Assembly: GCA_030681555.1 (NCBI GenBank)
Contig: JAUXRW010000111.1
Coordinates: 1-35,439, forward strand
Length of the DNA: 35,439 nucleotides
Direction: 5' to 3'
Source: Acidimicrobiales bacterium
Lineage (GTDB): Bacteria > Actinomycetota > Acidimicrobiia > Acidimicrobiales > VFJN01
The position numbers and the translations under genes are program-made. Of the stretch, positions 1-9,120 are shown in pieces. The notes under the pieces are model-generated. The model saw nothing but the letters and a program-made list of their open reading frames with translations. It was not told where the DNA came from and made no database searches. Position 1 is the first letter of the stretch. Each line of letters opens with the position of its first letter.

Positions 1-87
1 CTCGCCGTCGTCGTGACCCTCCAGCGATCGTCGCCATCCTGGCGATGGTCGAGAAGTGGCACCCGTAGACTCAGGTATCCCCGATTC

Positions 88-105
88 GTTGGAGGGCGCT
101 CCAAC
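88..105. terminator. Hairpin, perfect 7-bp inverted repeat GTTGGAG-GGCG-CTCCAAC; possible terminator without U-tract
   Basis: Direct reading of the inverted repeat in non-coding sequence; no T-run follows. Confidence 0.35.
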
Positions 106-258
106 TGGCCGAGCATCGTTGGTGGGGAGGAGCGGTGACGAAGGGTCGCGACTCTGGTCCACAGATGGCTCTCAGCATCGGTCATGAGCCAGTCAGGCTG
201 CCCTGGTCCATCAAGGTGGGTGGCCGACCCCGCGAGGTGGATCCACGGTACCAGCCGC

Positions 259-987
259 TCATCGCCCTCGGAACTGGGGTCGACGACGTTCGCGGAACGC
301 GGCGATGCCCTCCTCGAGATCGTCGCTCCCCCAGGCTGCGTCTGAGGCGCCCTGCACCTCAGGGTCGTCGCCTCGCCCGACGGGCATCTCGAGCCGGTTG
401 AGGGCCAGCTTGTGCGCAGCGATGGTGAGCGGAGCGAGGGCGGCGATCTCGTCGGCCCAGCCGAGCGCGTCGTCCAGGTTTCCCACCCGCTGCACGAGCC
501 CGAACTGCACCGCCTCCTCACCGCCGTAGGTCTCGGCGGCGAGCAGCATCGCCCTGGCCGGCCCGGCCCCGGCCAGGAGGGCGAGGCGCTCCACGGTCCA
601 GTGGTCGACCGTCAGCCCGAGCTTGGCCGCCGGGATCCCGAACCGTGCCGAGGCCGTCGCGACGCGCACATCGCAGGCCACCGCCAGCTGGGTGCCTGCC
701 CCGAGGGCGGCGCCGTCGCACGCCGCGACCCAGAGCCGCGGGTCGTCGCGGATGCCGGCTAACACCACCCGCAGCAGGTCGGTGAAGGCGACGTCCTCCA
801 CGCCCGACAGGTCGGCCCCCGCACAGAAGTGGCCTCCCGCTCCGGTGAGCACGACCACGCGGGCCGAGGCGCTCCGAGCCTGCGCCTCCAGGAGTTGCTC
901 GAGCGCCTCGTGGTCGAGGGCGTTGCGCCGCTCAGCCCGGTCGATGGTGACGACGGCGACCGGCGCGCGGTCCTCGAGGTGGATCAC
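259..987 (-). CDS. Enoyl-CoA hydratase/isomerase family protein
   Basis: Motifs VAVVTIDRAERRNALD, GAGGHFCAGADLSG, AACDGAALGAGTQLAVACDVRVA; GTG start at 987 chosen over the long upstream extension of the ORF track, which overlaps the SDR gene. Confidence 0.9.
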   Translation of the reverse strand: MIHLEDRAPVAVVTIDRAERRNALDHEALEQLLEAQARSASARVVVLTGAGGHFCAGADLSGVEDVAFTDLLRVVLAGIRDDPRLWVAACDGAALGAGTQLAVACDVRVATASARFGIPAAKLGLTVDHWTVERLALLAGAGPARAMLLAAETYGGEEAVQFGLVQRVGNLDDALGWADEIAALAPLTIAAHKLALNRLEMPVGRGDDPEVQGASDAAWGSDDLEEGIAAFRERRRPQFRGR

Positions 988-1039
988 ACGGCCGCACTGT
1001 ACCGACGTCGCTAGCCTCGTTCGGAGAAGGGGAGGTCGA

Positions 1040-1831
1040 ATGGAGCTGCAGGGCAAACGGGTGCTGGTGACGGGCGCGTCGCGAGGGATCGGCCGAGAGC
1101 TGGCGACCCACTTCGCCAGAGCCGGGGCGAAGGTCGCGCTCGTGGCACGGGACGCGGCCTCGCTCGAGGCGCTGGCGAAGGACCTCGGAGGCACGGCGCA
1201 CCCGACCGACCTCGGCCAGGGAGCGCAGCTCGACCGGCTGCTCGACCGGGTGGAGGACGAGGCGGGCCCGGTGGACGTGCTCGTGAACAATGCCGCGAGC
1301 GCCGCCGAGGGTGCACTGTGGAAGCAGACCGGCCAGGAGCTCTCGAGCCGGGTGTGGCTGAACCTGGTCGTCCCCCTCGAGCTGTGCCGACAGGCCGTGC
1401 CCCGCATGCTCGAGCGGGGCGGGGGGCACCTCGTCAACGTAGCGTCGCTCGCTGCGCTCGCCTCGGTGCCGGGGATGACGGCGTACGCCGCCACGAAGGC
1501 GGGACTGGCCCACGGCGCGTCCGCGCTGCGCGACGAGCTGAAGGGCCTGCCGATCGGGGTCACGACCGTGCTGGTCGGCGGGGTACGCACCGAGCTGCTG
1601 GAGGCCGGGGAGTCCTACGAGCCGTTCCACCGGTCGTTCGAGCGCCTCCGGAAGATCCAGCTCGTCCCCGACACCCCCGTCGAGGTGCTCGCGGCGGCGG
1701 TCGTGCTGGGAGTGGAGCAGGGCAAGCGCACCGTCTGGGTGCCGAAGCGGGCGCTGCCGTTGGTCGCCGCCGTCGAAGCACCCCGCAAGATCGTGTCGCT
1801 GGCGCTCACCGGCATCAAGCGCCGCGCCTGA
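1040..1831 (+). CDS. SDR family NAD(P)-dependent oxidoreductase
   Basis: MELQGKRVLVTGASRGIGRELA (TGxxxGIG), NNAAS, YAATKAG; RBS GGAGAAGGGGAGG before ATG. Confidence 0.92.
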   Translation: MELQGKRVLVTGASRGIGRELATHFARAGAKVALVARDAASLEALAKDLGGTAHPTDLGQGAQLDRLLDRVEDEAGPVDVLVNNAASAAEGALWKQTGQELSSRVWLNLVVPLELCRQAVPRMLERGGGHLVNVASLAALASVPGMTAYAATKAGLAHGASALRDELKGLPIGVTTVLVGGVRTELLEAGESYEPFHRSFERLRKIQLVPDTPVEVLAAAVVLGVEQGKRTVWVPKRALPLVAAVEAPRKIVSLALTGIKRRA

Positions 1832-1904
1832 AGCGGCAGGCGGCGGCGGGTGCCGCACCTATGCTCGGGCGGTCCACCCGGCACTCCACGGCAAGGCTGA
1901 TCAC

Positions 1905-2228
1905 ATGCGCCTCACTCCCCTGCTCGCCACCTCGGTGGTCTTCGCGCTCGCCGCACTCGGCGCGTGCAGCGGCGAGGACGACCCGACGGCGGAGGAGCTG
2001 CAGGAGGACATCGCCGAGGAGCTGCGGGACGTCGACGCCGACCTGACGCAGGAGCAGGCGGACTGCTTCGCCGGTGTGATCGTCGACGAGCTCGGCGCAG
2101 ACGCCGTCAACGACATCGACTTCGCCGCAGCCGAGCCGGAAGCCGACGAGGCCGAGGCGCTGGCCTCAGCCGCCATCGAGGCCCGAGACACCTGTGACCT
2201 GGGCGACGGCGCCACCGGCGCCGGCTGA
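1905..2228 (+). CDS. Small acidic predicted lipoprotein/secreted protein with two-Cys module
   Basis: MRLTPLLATSVVFALAALGACSG signal/lipobox-like N-terminus; module EQADC...DTC shared with the next gene. Confidence 0.75.
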   Translation: MRLTPLLATSVVFALAALGACSGEDDPTAEELQEDIAEELRDVDADLTQEQADCFAGVIVDELGADAVNDIDFAAAEPEADEAEALASAAIEARDTCDLGDGATGAG

Positions 2229-2253
2229 CCCTCCCCCACGAGACGAGGTCCCG

Positions 2254-3525
2254 ATGACGGACATGACCCCGAGCTGGCAGGCCGACCCGACCGGTCGCCA
2301 CGACCACCGCTACTGGGACGGGACGAGCTGGACGGAGCACGTCGCCGACGCCGGCGTGGCCGCCGTCGACCCCTACGACGGCCCGGCGGCCGGCGCCGCC
2401 ACCTCGGCCGATCCGGCCGGACTCTCCACCGGGTGGGGCGCCACGCCGACGGAGGACGCAGGAGCCGGCGCCTCCACCTGGGGCGGCGGCACGGCCACCG
2501 GTTGGGGCGCCCCCGCCCCGTCCGGCGCCGCCGACGCTCCGACGACGGGCACCGGGTGGAACGCGACGGCCGCCGCCACGCCCACCGCATCGACGCCCAC
2601 CACCTGGGGCGCGAGCGCGTCGGAGCCCACCACGCACGAGCCAGAGACCTCCGAGCCCGAGGCCGCCACGCCGGCCGCGGAGGCGGACACCCAGGCGTTC
2701 CCCGCCGCCGGCGAGCCCACCACGGTCTGGGGTGCCTCCGAGACCCCCTTCACGGACACCGGCACCCAGGCGACCGTGGAGCGCGATGTCTATGAGCAGA
2801 CCGTCGCGCCGGCCGTGCGCGCCGAGGGCGAGCCGCCCAAGGGCCAAGGGAAGGCCTTGCTGCTGGTGGGCCTGGCGCTGTTCGCGGTCGTGGCGCTGGT
2901 GGTGGCCATCCTCCTCACCAACGACGACGAGGACGCCGGGGGCGACGGCGACCTCACCTCGCGCGTGTCCGAGGAGCTGCGCGAGGACGATGGGGTGCTC
3001 GCCGGCGTGCCCACAGAGGACGCCGACTGCGTCGCCGACCACATCGTCGACCAGATCGGCCCCGAGCGGCTGGATGGCGTGAACCTCGGCGAAGAGCCAC
3101 CGCCAGACCTCAGCGGCGACCTCGCGGCAGCGCTCACCGGTGGCATCAACGCCTGCGAGATCGACGCCGAGCAGCTCACCGGGGACGGCAGCACGATCGG
3201 CGCCGAAACCGACGACGAGACCGACGGGCGCGCCGAGGACGGCGACGGCTCCGACGCAGCCGCGGACGACACGGTCACGGCCGACGGCGGCAACGACGTC
3301 GACCTCACCGACCCCGACCAGCTGGACCAGGTCCTGGTGGAGTCCTTCACCTCGGCCTACGGCATCGACCGGGAGCGGGCCGAGTGCCTGGCCAGCCGGC
3401 TCACCGACGCCATGCGCGAGGGCACCACCGATCCGAACAACCCCTTCGGAACGCAGGAGGAGTACGTCGAGCACCTGGAGGCCTGCGACATCACCCCCGA
3501 AGAGGTCGGCTTCGTCGGCACCTGA
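2254..3525 (+). CDS. DUF2510-like membrane protein with Trp-Gly-rich linker, one TM helix and two C-terminal two-Cys modules
   Basis: SWQADPTGRHDHRYWDGTSWTEHV at N-terminus (DUF2510 pattern); hydrophobic ALLLVGLALFAVVALVVAILL; ATG at 2254. Confidence 0.85.
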   Translation: MTDMTPSWQADPTGRHDHRYWDGTSWTEHVADAGVAAVDPYDGPAAGAATSADPAGLSTGWGATPTEDAGAGASTWGGGTATGWGAPAPSGAADAPTTGTGWNATAAATPTASTPTTWGASASEPTTHEPETSEPEAATPAAEADTQAFPAAGEPTTVWGASETPFTDTGTQATVERDVYEQTVAPAVRAEGEPPKGQGKALLLVGLALFAVVALVVAILLTNDDEDAGGDGDLTSRVSEELREDDGVLAGVPTEDADCVADHIVDQIGPERLDGVNLGEEPPPDLSGDLAAALTGGINACEIDAEQLTGDGSTIGAETDDETDGRAEDGDGSDAAADDTVTADGGNDVDLTDPDQLDQVLVESFTSAYGIDRERAECLASRLTDAMREGTTDPNNPFGTQEEYVEHLEACDITPEEVGFVGT

Positions 3526-3599
3526 GCGCAGGTCGCCCTGCCGCCCCCGCCCGCACGGTGATCCGCTCGTAGGCGGGCCCCGCTCGCTACCTTCAGGGA

Positions 3600-4406
3600 G
3601 TGGTGCTCCTCGTCGTCGCCGTGCTGGGCGGACTCGTCGCCGGGCTGCTGCGCCCGCGCGCGGGCGGGCACGGCGCCCGGCCGCACCTGCACCAACCGGT
3701 CCTCGTCGGGGCGGGCCTCGGCCTGCTGGTCGCCTCGGCGTTGGTCGAGGGCGACATCGCGACCGTCACGGGAGCGCTCGGCCTCGCGGCGCTGCTCACG
3801 TTCGTGGGGGTCAACCGATCGGTGACGGGCCTGCTGGTGCTCGGCCTCGGGCTCCTGGCCAACCTGGCGGCCCTCGTGCTCAACAACGGGATGCCCGTCC
3901 GACCCGACGCCCTGGTCGAGGCCGACGTGGTCGAGCGGTCCGAGCTGGCTGACCACGACCTTCGCGGGCTTCGCCACCTCGAGACCGACGCCGACGCGTT
4001 CGACTGGCTCGGTGCCATCGTGCCGGTGCCCCTGGCCCGCCAGGTCGTGTCGTTCGGCGACCTGCTCGTGCTCGTCGGCCTGACCGACGCCGTGCGCGAC
4101 CTGGCGCGCCGTCGGAGCCGGGTCCATCCGGTCGAGCGGTCGGGCGGCACCGCGGACGATGACGCGGGGGCCGACGGCGTCGAAGACGGCGGGGCCGGCC
4201 GGGCAAGTCCCGGCGACGACGGCTACGACGCGACCACGCAGGCCAAGGTCGACCACGACTGGGGCGCCGCGCCGAGCGACGCCCCCGAGTCGGGTTCCCA
4301 GTACTCCGAGAAGCCCGAGACCACCGCGGCCGACGTCAGCGCGTTCTGGAGCGACAGCTCCGTGACGCCGTCCCCGGCCCACCTCGCAGCACGCCACGAC
4401 AAGTAG
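3600..4406 (+). CDS. DUF5317-like integral membrane protein with variable hydrophilic tail
   Basis: Multiple TM segments, NNGMPV motif typical of DUF5317; GTG start; last 184 nt overlap the convergent gene. Confidence 0.7.
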   Translation: MVLLVVAVLGGLVAGLLRPRAGGHGARPHLHQPVLVGAGLGLLVASALVEGDIATVTGALGLAALLTFVGVNRSVTGLLVLGLGLLANLAALVLNNGMPVRPDALVEADVVERSELADHDLRGLRHLETDADAFDWLGAIVPVPLARQVVSFGDLLVLVGLTDAVRDLARRRSRVHPVERSGGTADDDAGADGVEDGGAGRASPGDDGYDATTQAKVDHDWGAAPSDAPESGSQYSEKPETTAADVSAFWSDSSVTPSPAHLAARHDK

Positions 4407-5380
4407 CTGAGCTGCGGCCACGCCGCTCCCCGCCAGTAGCTGGCCGGGTCGAAGGAGGGCTCGGCGCGGTGCACGCCGGACGGCCCGAAGCGGGCACCGA
4501 ACGCCGTCGGGTCGGTGAGCTGCGCCATGGCCTCCGGACGGCGGACCACGAGGAGGGGCAGGAGGGCATCGAGCGTGCGCACCCGCCCGGAGGTCGGCGC
4601 CGTCGGACCGTCGTCGATCCACGTGCAGAGGTCGGCATCCCACCGGGCGTCGACGGCCTGGACGAGCTCCCGCGCGGACGCGAGCAGCCGCTCGTCACCG
4701 GTGACGCCTGCCAGCTCGATGGCGTTCCAGGCGACCAGGCTCGAGAACCCGGCCGAGCCGACGGGGAACGCGGGGTTGGCGAGGGCCGCCCCGGTGGAGG
4801 ACCGCTCGATCGTCTCGAGCAGCCGTCCCTTGGTGTCGTGCCACGACGGCGACGTCCAGGCCGCCTCGAGCACGCCATCCCATCGGGGGCTGTCGTCACA
4901 TCCAGACTCCCACGGATGGCACAGCTCGACGAGGCCGCCGGCGGACCGGCGGCGCCGGTCGAGCAGGAACCGGAGGCCGTCGCCGGCCCGCGCGACGACG
5001 CGTTCCGGCACGGGGAGGCCCGCAGCCAGCACGACCGAGACGGCATGACCGAACATCGGCGGCTGGGTGATCGAGGACGTGTGGCGCCGTCGCCAGAAGT
5101 CCGCGTGCGGGTTCGGGGCCCCCGCGTAGCGCATGTGCGGCACGAAGCCGTCGGCGTCCTGGTCGGCCAGCGCGGCGGCCACCTCGAGGGCGGCGCGCTC
5201 GTCGCCGAGATGGGCCCACACCACCGCGTGGAAGCAGCTGTCCCACAGCCACTGCCACGGGTAGGTGCCGGCGTGGGGCACGCAGAACCCGCCGCCCTCG
5301 CCGTCGGAGCGCCAGGCCTCGCCGAGGATCTGGCGGGCCTGGCGCTCGAGCTCGGCGCGCGACGCCGGGTCTAGGGTCAC
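4223..5380 (-). CDS. GH63/MGH-like (alpha/alpha)6-barrel glycoside hydrolase (mannosyl-/glucosylglycerate hydrolase type)
   Basis: [62 protein letters not shown] start at 5380. Confidence 0.8.
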   Translation of the reverse strand: MTLDPASRAELERQARQILGEAWRSDGEGGGFCVPHAGTYPWQWLWDSCFHAVVWAHLGDERAALEVAAALADQDADGFVPHMRYAGAPNPHADFWRRRHTSSITQPPMFGHAVSVVLAAGLPVPERVVARAGDGLRFLLDRRRRSAGGLVELCHPWESGCDDSPRWDGVLEAAWTSPSWHDTKGRLLETIERSSTGAALANPAFPVGSAGFSSLVAWNAIELAGVTGDERLLASARELVQAVDARWDADLCTWIDDGPTAPTSGRVRTLDALLPLLVVRRPEAMAQLTDPTAFGARFGPSGVHRAEPSFDPASYWRGAAWPQLSYLSWRAARWAGDGVTELSLQNALTSAAVVSGFSEYWEPDSGASLGAAPQSWSTLACVVAS

Positions 5381-5386
5381 CTCGCC

Positions 5387-6418
5387 GTGCCCACCGTCGC
5401 CCTCGTCTCGTTCCGACTCGGCCGTCACGACGGCGTGTCCGTGGTGGCGGCCACGTGGGAGCGGGTGCTCTCCGAGCTCGGGTGGACCGTGATCACCGTT
5501 GCGGGGGACGGCCCGGTGGACCACCTCGTGCCGGGACTGGCCATCGGCGCCACCGATCCACCGACGCAGGACGAGCTGGCCTCAGCGCTGGCGAGCGCCG
5601 ACCTCGTGGTCGTGGAGAACCTGTGCACGATCCCGCTGAACCTACCCGCCGCCCGGCTCGTCGCCGCCGTGCTGGCCGGCCGCCCTGCGGTGCTCCACCA
5701 CCACGACCCGGCCTGGCAGCGCCCGGCGCTCGCCCACATCACCGAGCTCCCGCCGGCCGATCCGGCCTGGCGCCACGTCACCATCAACCGTCTCACCGAG
5801 TCGGAGATGGCGGACCGCGGCATCGAGGCGACCACCATTTACAACGCGTTCGACCTGGACGTGCCGACCGGCGATCGCGCCGGCACCCGGGCCGCGCTCG
5901 ACGTGGCCGAGCGCGAGCGGCTCCTGCTCCACCCGGTCCGGGCCATCCCCCGCAAGGACGTGCCCGCAGCGGTGGCCCTGGCCGAGGATCTGGGCGCCAC
6001 CTACTGGCTCGCCGGCCCGGCCGAGGAGGGCTACGACCACGAGCTGGCCGAGGTGCTCGCGAAGGCGGCCTGCCGCGTCATCCACCGGCCGCCGCCGAGC
6101 GGGATGGCCGACGCCTACGCGGCGTGCGACGCCGTCGCCTTCCCCTCCACCTGGGAGGGCTTCGGCAACCCCCCGGTCGAGGCGGCCCTCCACCGACGCC
6201 CCGTCGCGGTGGGCCCGTACCCCGTGGCCGCCGAGCTCCGGTCGCTGGGCTTGCGATGGTTCGACCCGGCCGACCCCGCCGCCCTCGACGCCTTCCTCGT
6301 CCGCCCCGACGAACGGCTCCACGACGCCAACCACGCCCTCGTGCGCCGCCACTTCGGGATCGACCGGCTGCGCGCCGACCTCGCCGCGCTCCTCACTGGG
6401 GCAGGCTGGTCGGCATGA
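5387..6418 (+). CDS. GT4-like glycosyltransferase
   Basis: [44 protein letters not shown] (GT-B C-terminal motif); GTG start. Confidence 0.85.
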   Translation: MPTVALVSFRLGRHDGVSVVAATWERVLSELGWTVITVAGDGPVDHLVPGLAIGATDPPTQDELASALASADLVVVENLCTIPLNLPAARLVAAVLAGRPAVLHHHDPAWQRPALAHITELPPADPAWRHVTINRLTESEMADRGIEATTIYNAFDLDVPTGDRAGTRAALDVAERERLLLHPVRAIPRKDVPAAVALAEDLGATYWLAGPAEEGYDHELAEVLAKAACRVIHRPPPSGMADAYAACDAVAFPSTWEGFGNPPVEAALHRRPVAVGPYPVAAELRSLGLRWFDPADPAALDAFLVRPDERLHDANHALVRRHFGIDRLRADLAALLTGAGWSA

Positions 6419-6681
6419 CGACCGGAGGCGCCGTGGATCCCGTGCGCGAACGGCGGGCGAGGATCGCGCGGTGGGTGCTGCTGGGCCAGCGCGGGGGCTA
6501 CGCGCTGTACGCCATCGCTGTGGCCGCCTTCGTCGCCGGCTTCGTGGTCGGGTTCACGGACGGCTTCGTCACCTTGATCGTCACATCCCTGCTCGTGGGG
6601 TCGGCCGTCCTCGCCCCCGCCATCGTCTTCGGCTACGCCGTGAAGGCGGCGGAGCGCGACGACCGAGAGCGGGGGCTCTGA
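6415..6681 (+). CDS. Small membrane protein, two predicted TM helices
   Basis: [87 protein letters not shown] overlap with the GT4 stop. Confidence 0.8.
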   Translation: MTTGGAVDPVRERRARIARWVLLGQRGGYALYAIAVAAFVAGFVVGFTDGFVTLIVTSLLVGSAVLAPAIVFGYAVKAAERDDRERGL

Positions 6682-6759
6682 GCAACGCTCACGGGTTTGC
6701 CCCACCGGGAGCGCAGTGGCACGCTCGGGCACATCGATCACAGCAGGGGGATGCACCAG

Positions 6760-7869
6760 ATGATCACCGCAGCGGTTCTGCACGGCATGAGCGAGGACCT
6801 CCAGGTCCACGACGACATCGAACAGGCCCCACCCGGCCCCGGCGAGGTGAAGGTCAAGGTCGTCGCGTCCGGTGTCTGCCACTCCGACCTCTCCGTCCAG
6901 AACGGCACCATCCCGCTCCCCACGCCCATCGTGCTCGGACACGAGGGCGCCGGCATCGTCGAGGAGACCGGCGAAGGCGTCTCCAGCCTGGCCCCCGGCG
7001 ATCACGTCGTCCTCTCCTTCGTCCCTGCCTGCGGCAGCTGCTTCTACTGCGCCCGCGACCAGGGCTTCCTCTGCGAGAAGAGCGCGATGGCGGCGGGCGG
7101 GGGGCTGCTCGACGGCACGACCCGCCTCACCCACGGCGGGCAGGGGCTCGGCCAGATGGCGATGTGCGGCACGTTCGGCAACTACGCCATCGTCCCCGAG
7201 ATCTCGGCGGTGAAGATCGACGATGACGTCGACCTGCGCTACGCCGCCCTCATCGGTTGCGGCGTCCTCACCGGCGTGGGGGCGGCGCTGAACACCGCCA
7301 GCATCCGTCCCGGCGACTCGGTCGCCGTCGTCGGCTGCGGTGGCGTCGGGCTCAACGTCATCCAGGGCGCCAAGATCGCCGGTGCCGAGAAGATCATCGC
7401 CATCGACATGTTCGAGTCGAAGCTCAAGATGGCCGAGCAGTTCGGCGCCACCGACCTCGTGAAGGCCGACGAGGGCGATCCCGTCGGCACCGTCATGACC
7501 CTCACCGGTGGACGGGGCGCGGACGTCGCCTTCGAGGTCATCGGCCTCGGCCCCACGATCGAGCAGACGATCAACATGACGCGCAACGGCGGGGAGGCGA
7601 TCCTCGTCGGTGTGCCCCGCATGGACGTCATGCTCAACCTCAACGCTGCCTTCACGTTCCTCTACCTCGCCAAGACGGTGAAGGGCTGCTGGTACGGCTC
7701 GGCCAACGTCCGCACGGACGTACCGAAGCTGATCGGTCTCTACAAGGAGGGGAAGCTCAAGCTCGAGGAGCTCGTCTCCCGCGAGATCGGTGTCGACGGC
7801 GTCAACGAGGCCTTCACCGCCATGCAAGCCGGCGAGGTCGCCCGCTCGCTGATCACGCATCAGCACTAG
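6760..7869 (+). CDS. Zn-dependent alcohol dehydrogenase (class III/NDMA-dependent-like MDR family)
   Basis: GVCHSDL, GHEGAGIVEE, CGSCFYCARDQGFLC zinc motifs, VAVVGCGGVGLNVIQGA Rossmann motif; start 6760 or 6751. Confidence 0.92.
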   Translation: MITAAVLHGMSEDLQVHDDIEQAPPGPGEVKVKVVASGVCHSDLSVQNGTIPLPTPIVLGHEGAGIVEETGEGVSSLAPGDHVVLSFVPACGSCFYCARDQGFLCEKSAMAAGGGLLDGTTRLTHGGQGLGQMAMCGTFGNYAIVPEISAVKIDDDVDLRYAALIGCGVLTGVGAALNTASIRPGDSVAVVGCGGVGLNVIQGAKIAGAEKIIAIDMFESKLKMAEQFGATDLVKADEGDPVGTVMTLTGGRGADVAFEVIGLGPTIEQTINMTRNGGEAILVGVPRMDVMLNLNAAFTFLYLAKTVKGCWYGSANVRTDVPKLIGLYKEGKLKLEELVSREIGVDGVNEAFTAMQAGEVARSLITHQH

Positions 7870-7893
7870 CGCGCACACTCACGCTCCACCGGT

Positions 7894-7910
7894 TGCCGGC
7901 TGCGCCGGCA
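7894..7910. terminator. Hairpin TGCCGGC-TGC-GCCGGCA downstream of the alcohol dehydrogenase
   Basis: Perfect 7-bp inverted repeat 24 bp after the stop codon; no T-run. Confidence 0.35.
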
Positions 7911-8057
7911 GGTCCAGTCACGCTGTGCCTCTGGCCAGGCGGCTTCGCCGCCGGACCGCGGTGCGCGTCAGCAAACGAACGAGCCGCTGTACCGCCTCCC
8001 GGGCGGCGCCGGCAGGTCACGATCACACCGCGCCTCTGGCCAGGCTGCCGCCGCCGG
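7902..8057. repeat. Imperfect ~52-bp direct repeat, copies near 7902-7954 and 8006-8057
   Basis: Both copies share gcgccggcaggtc...tcac...gcctctggccaggc...cgccgccgg. Confidence 0.6.
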
Positions 8058-8347
8058 CGTCGGCTGGACTTCTCGGTGACGTGTCGGTCTCGGACGGGGC
8101 GCCAGGCCCGATGTCGGCTACCAGCCGCCGGACTCGCCGGCGCGGGGTGGGAGGGAGTCGCTGAAGCGACGCCGTCGGGCCTGCACGGACAGCAGGCTGA
8201 CGCCGGGCTTGCGCGCCGGGAGGGGCCGGAAGGGCTCGGCCGGACGACGCGCCGTCGCCGCCGGAGTCTGCTTGGGAGGCCGCACACGGATGGTATTGGC
8301 CGTCCAGGGGTCGGTCTCCTGCCGGCGTCGGCGCGTACGCTCGCGCT

Positions 8348-8950
8348 GTGCCCCCCCGCCCGCCCGCCGCCCGCCTCCCCGCCGCTCGGCGGCGCGAGCA
8401 GCTCCTCGACGTCGCCCTTGCGGTGTTCGGTGAGCAGGGGTTCCACCCCGCCTCGATGAACGACGTCGCAGAAGCGGCAGGGGTGACCAAACCCGTCCTG
8501 TACCAGCACTTCCGCTCGAAACGGGACCTCTACCGCGAAGTGCTCACAGATGTTGGCGGCAAGCTCCTCGACGCCATCACCAAGGCCACGACCGCCGCCC
8601 GCTCGCCGCACGAGCAGGTCGAGCTGGGCTTCATCGCGTACTTCCGCTTCGTCGCCGAGAACGAGGCCGCGTTCCGGGTGCTCTTCGGCGGGGGCACCCG
8701 CCGGGACGAGGAGTTCGCCGCCCAGGTGGCCCAGGTCGAGGGCGCCGTGGCCGAGGCCATCGCAACCCTCATCGACGTGGAAGGGCTCGGGCCCGACCAG
8801 CGCCGGCACCTGGCCCACGGGCTCGTGGGGCTCGCGGAGGGCACCAGCCGGGTCTGGATGGCGGAGGGGGCCGAGCAGGCCCCCGACGAGCTGGCCCGCC
8901 TCGTCGCGGACCTCGCCTGGCGGGGCCTGCGCGGGGCGCGCGGCGCCTGA
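8348..8950 (+). CDS. TetR/AcrR family transcriptional regulator
   Basis: RREQLLDVALAVFGEQGFHPASMNDVAEAAGVTKPVLYQHFRSKRDLYREVL TetR HTH. Confidence 0.92.
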   Translation: MPPRPPAARLPAARRREQLLDVALAVFGEQGFHPASMNDVAEAAGVTKPVLYQHFRSKRDLYREVLTDVGGKLLDAITKATTAARSPHEQVELGFIAYFRFVAENEAAFRVLFGGGTRRDEEFAAQVAQVEGAVAEAIATLIDVEGLGPDQRRHLAHGLVGLAEGTSRVWMAEGAEQAPDELARLVADLAWRGLRGARGA

Positions 8951-9081
8951 GGGTCCACCGAGCAGGTACCGGCCGGCTCGTGCTGGCGCGTCACCCTGAC
9001 CGGCATGCAGAGCCGTTGGGGCTCTTCACCCCGACCCGCGTCCTCCGGAATGGTCGACACACGACCAACCGATGGGAGCGT

Positions 9082-9120
9082 GGACATGCGGAGATGGACA
9101 GGACATGCGGAGATGGACAG
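9082..9120. repeat. Perfect 19-bp-period tandem duplication spanning a start codon
   Basis: ggacatgcggagatggaca|ggacatgcggagatggaca|g. Confidence 0.95.

Noticed and set aside
3-68. Possible C-terminal fragment of a + strand gene (PAIVAILAMVEKWHP stop)
   Set aside because: Too short to assign; only a plausible open frame at the window edge
135-401. 88-aa + strand ORF
   Set aside because: Overlaps the enoyl-CoA hydratase 3' end antisense and turns Arg-rich; no motif
2107-3474. 455-aa - strand ORF, Gly/Arg-rich
   Set aside because: Antisense of the DUF2510-like gene; glycine-rich pattern is a GC artefact
7853-8818. 321-aa - strand ORF across the intergenic repeat region
   Set aside because: Covers TetR antisense and has Arg/Pro-rich shadow composition; not a credible gene
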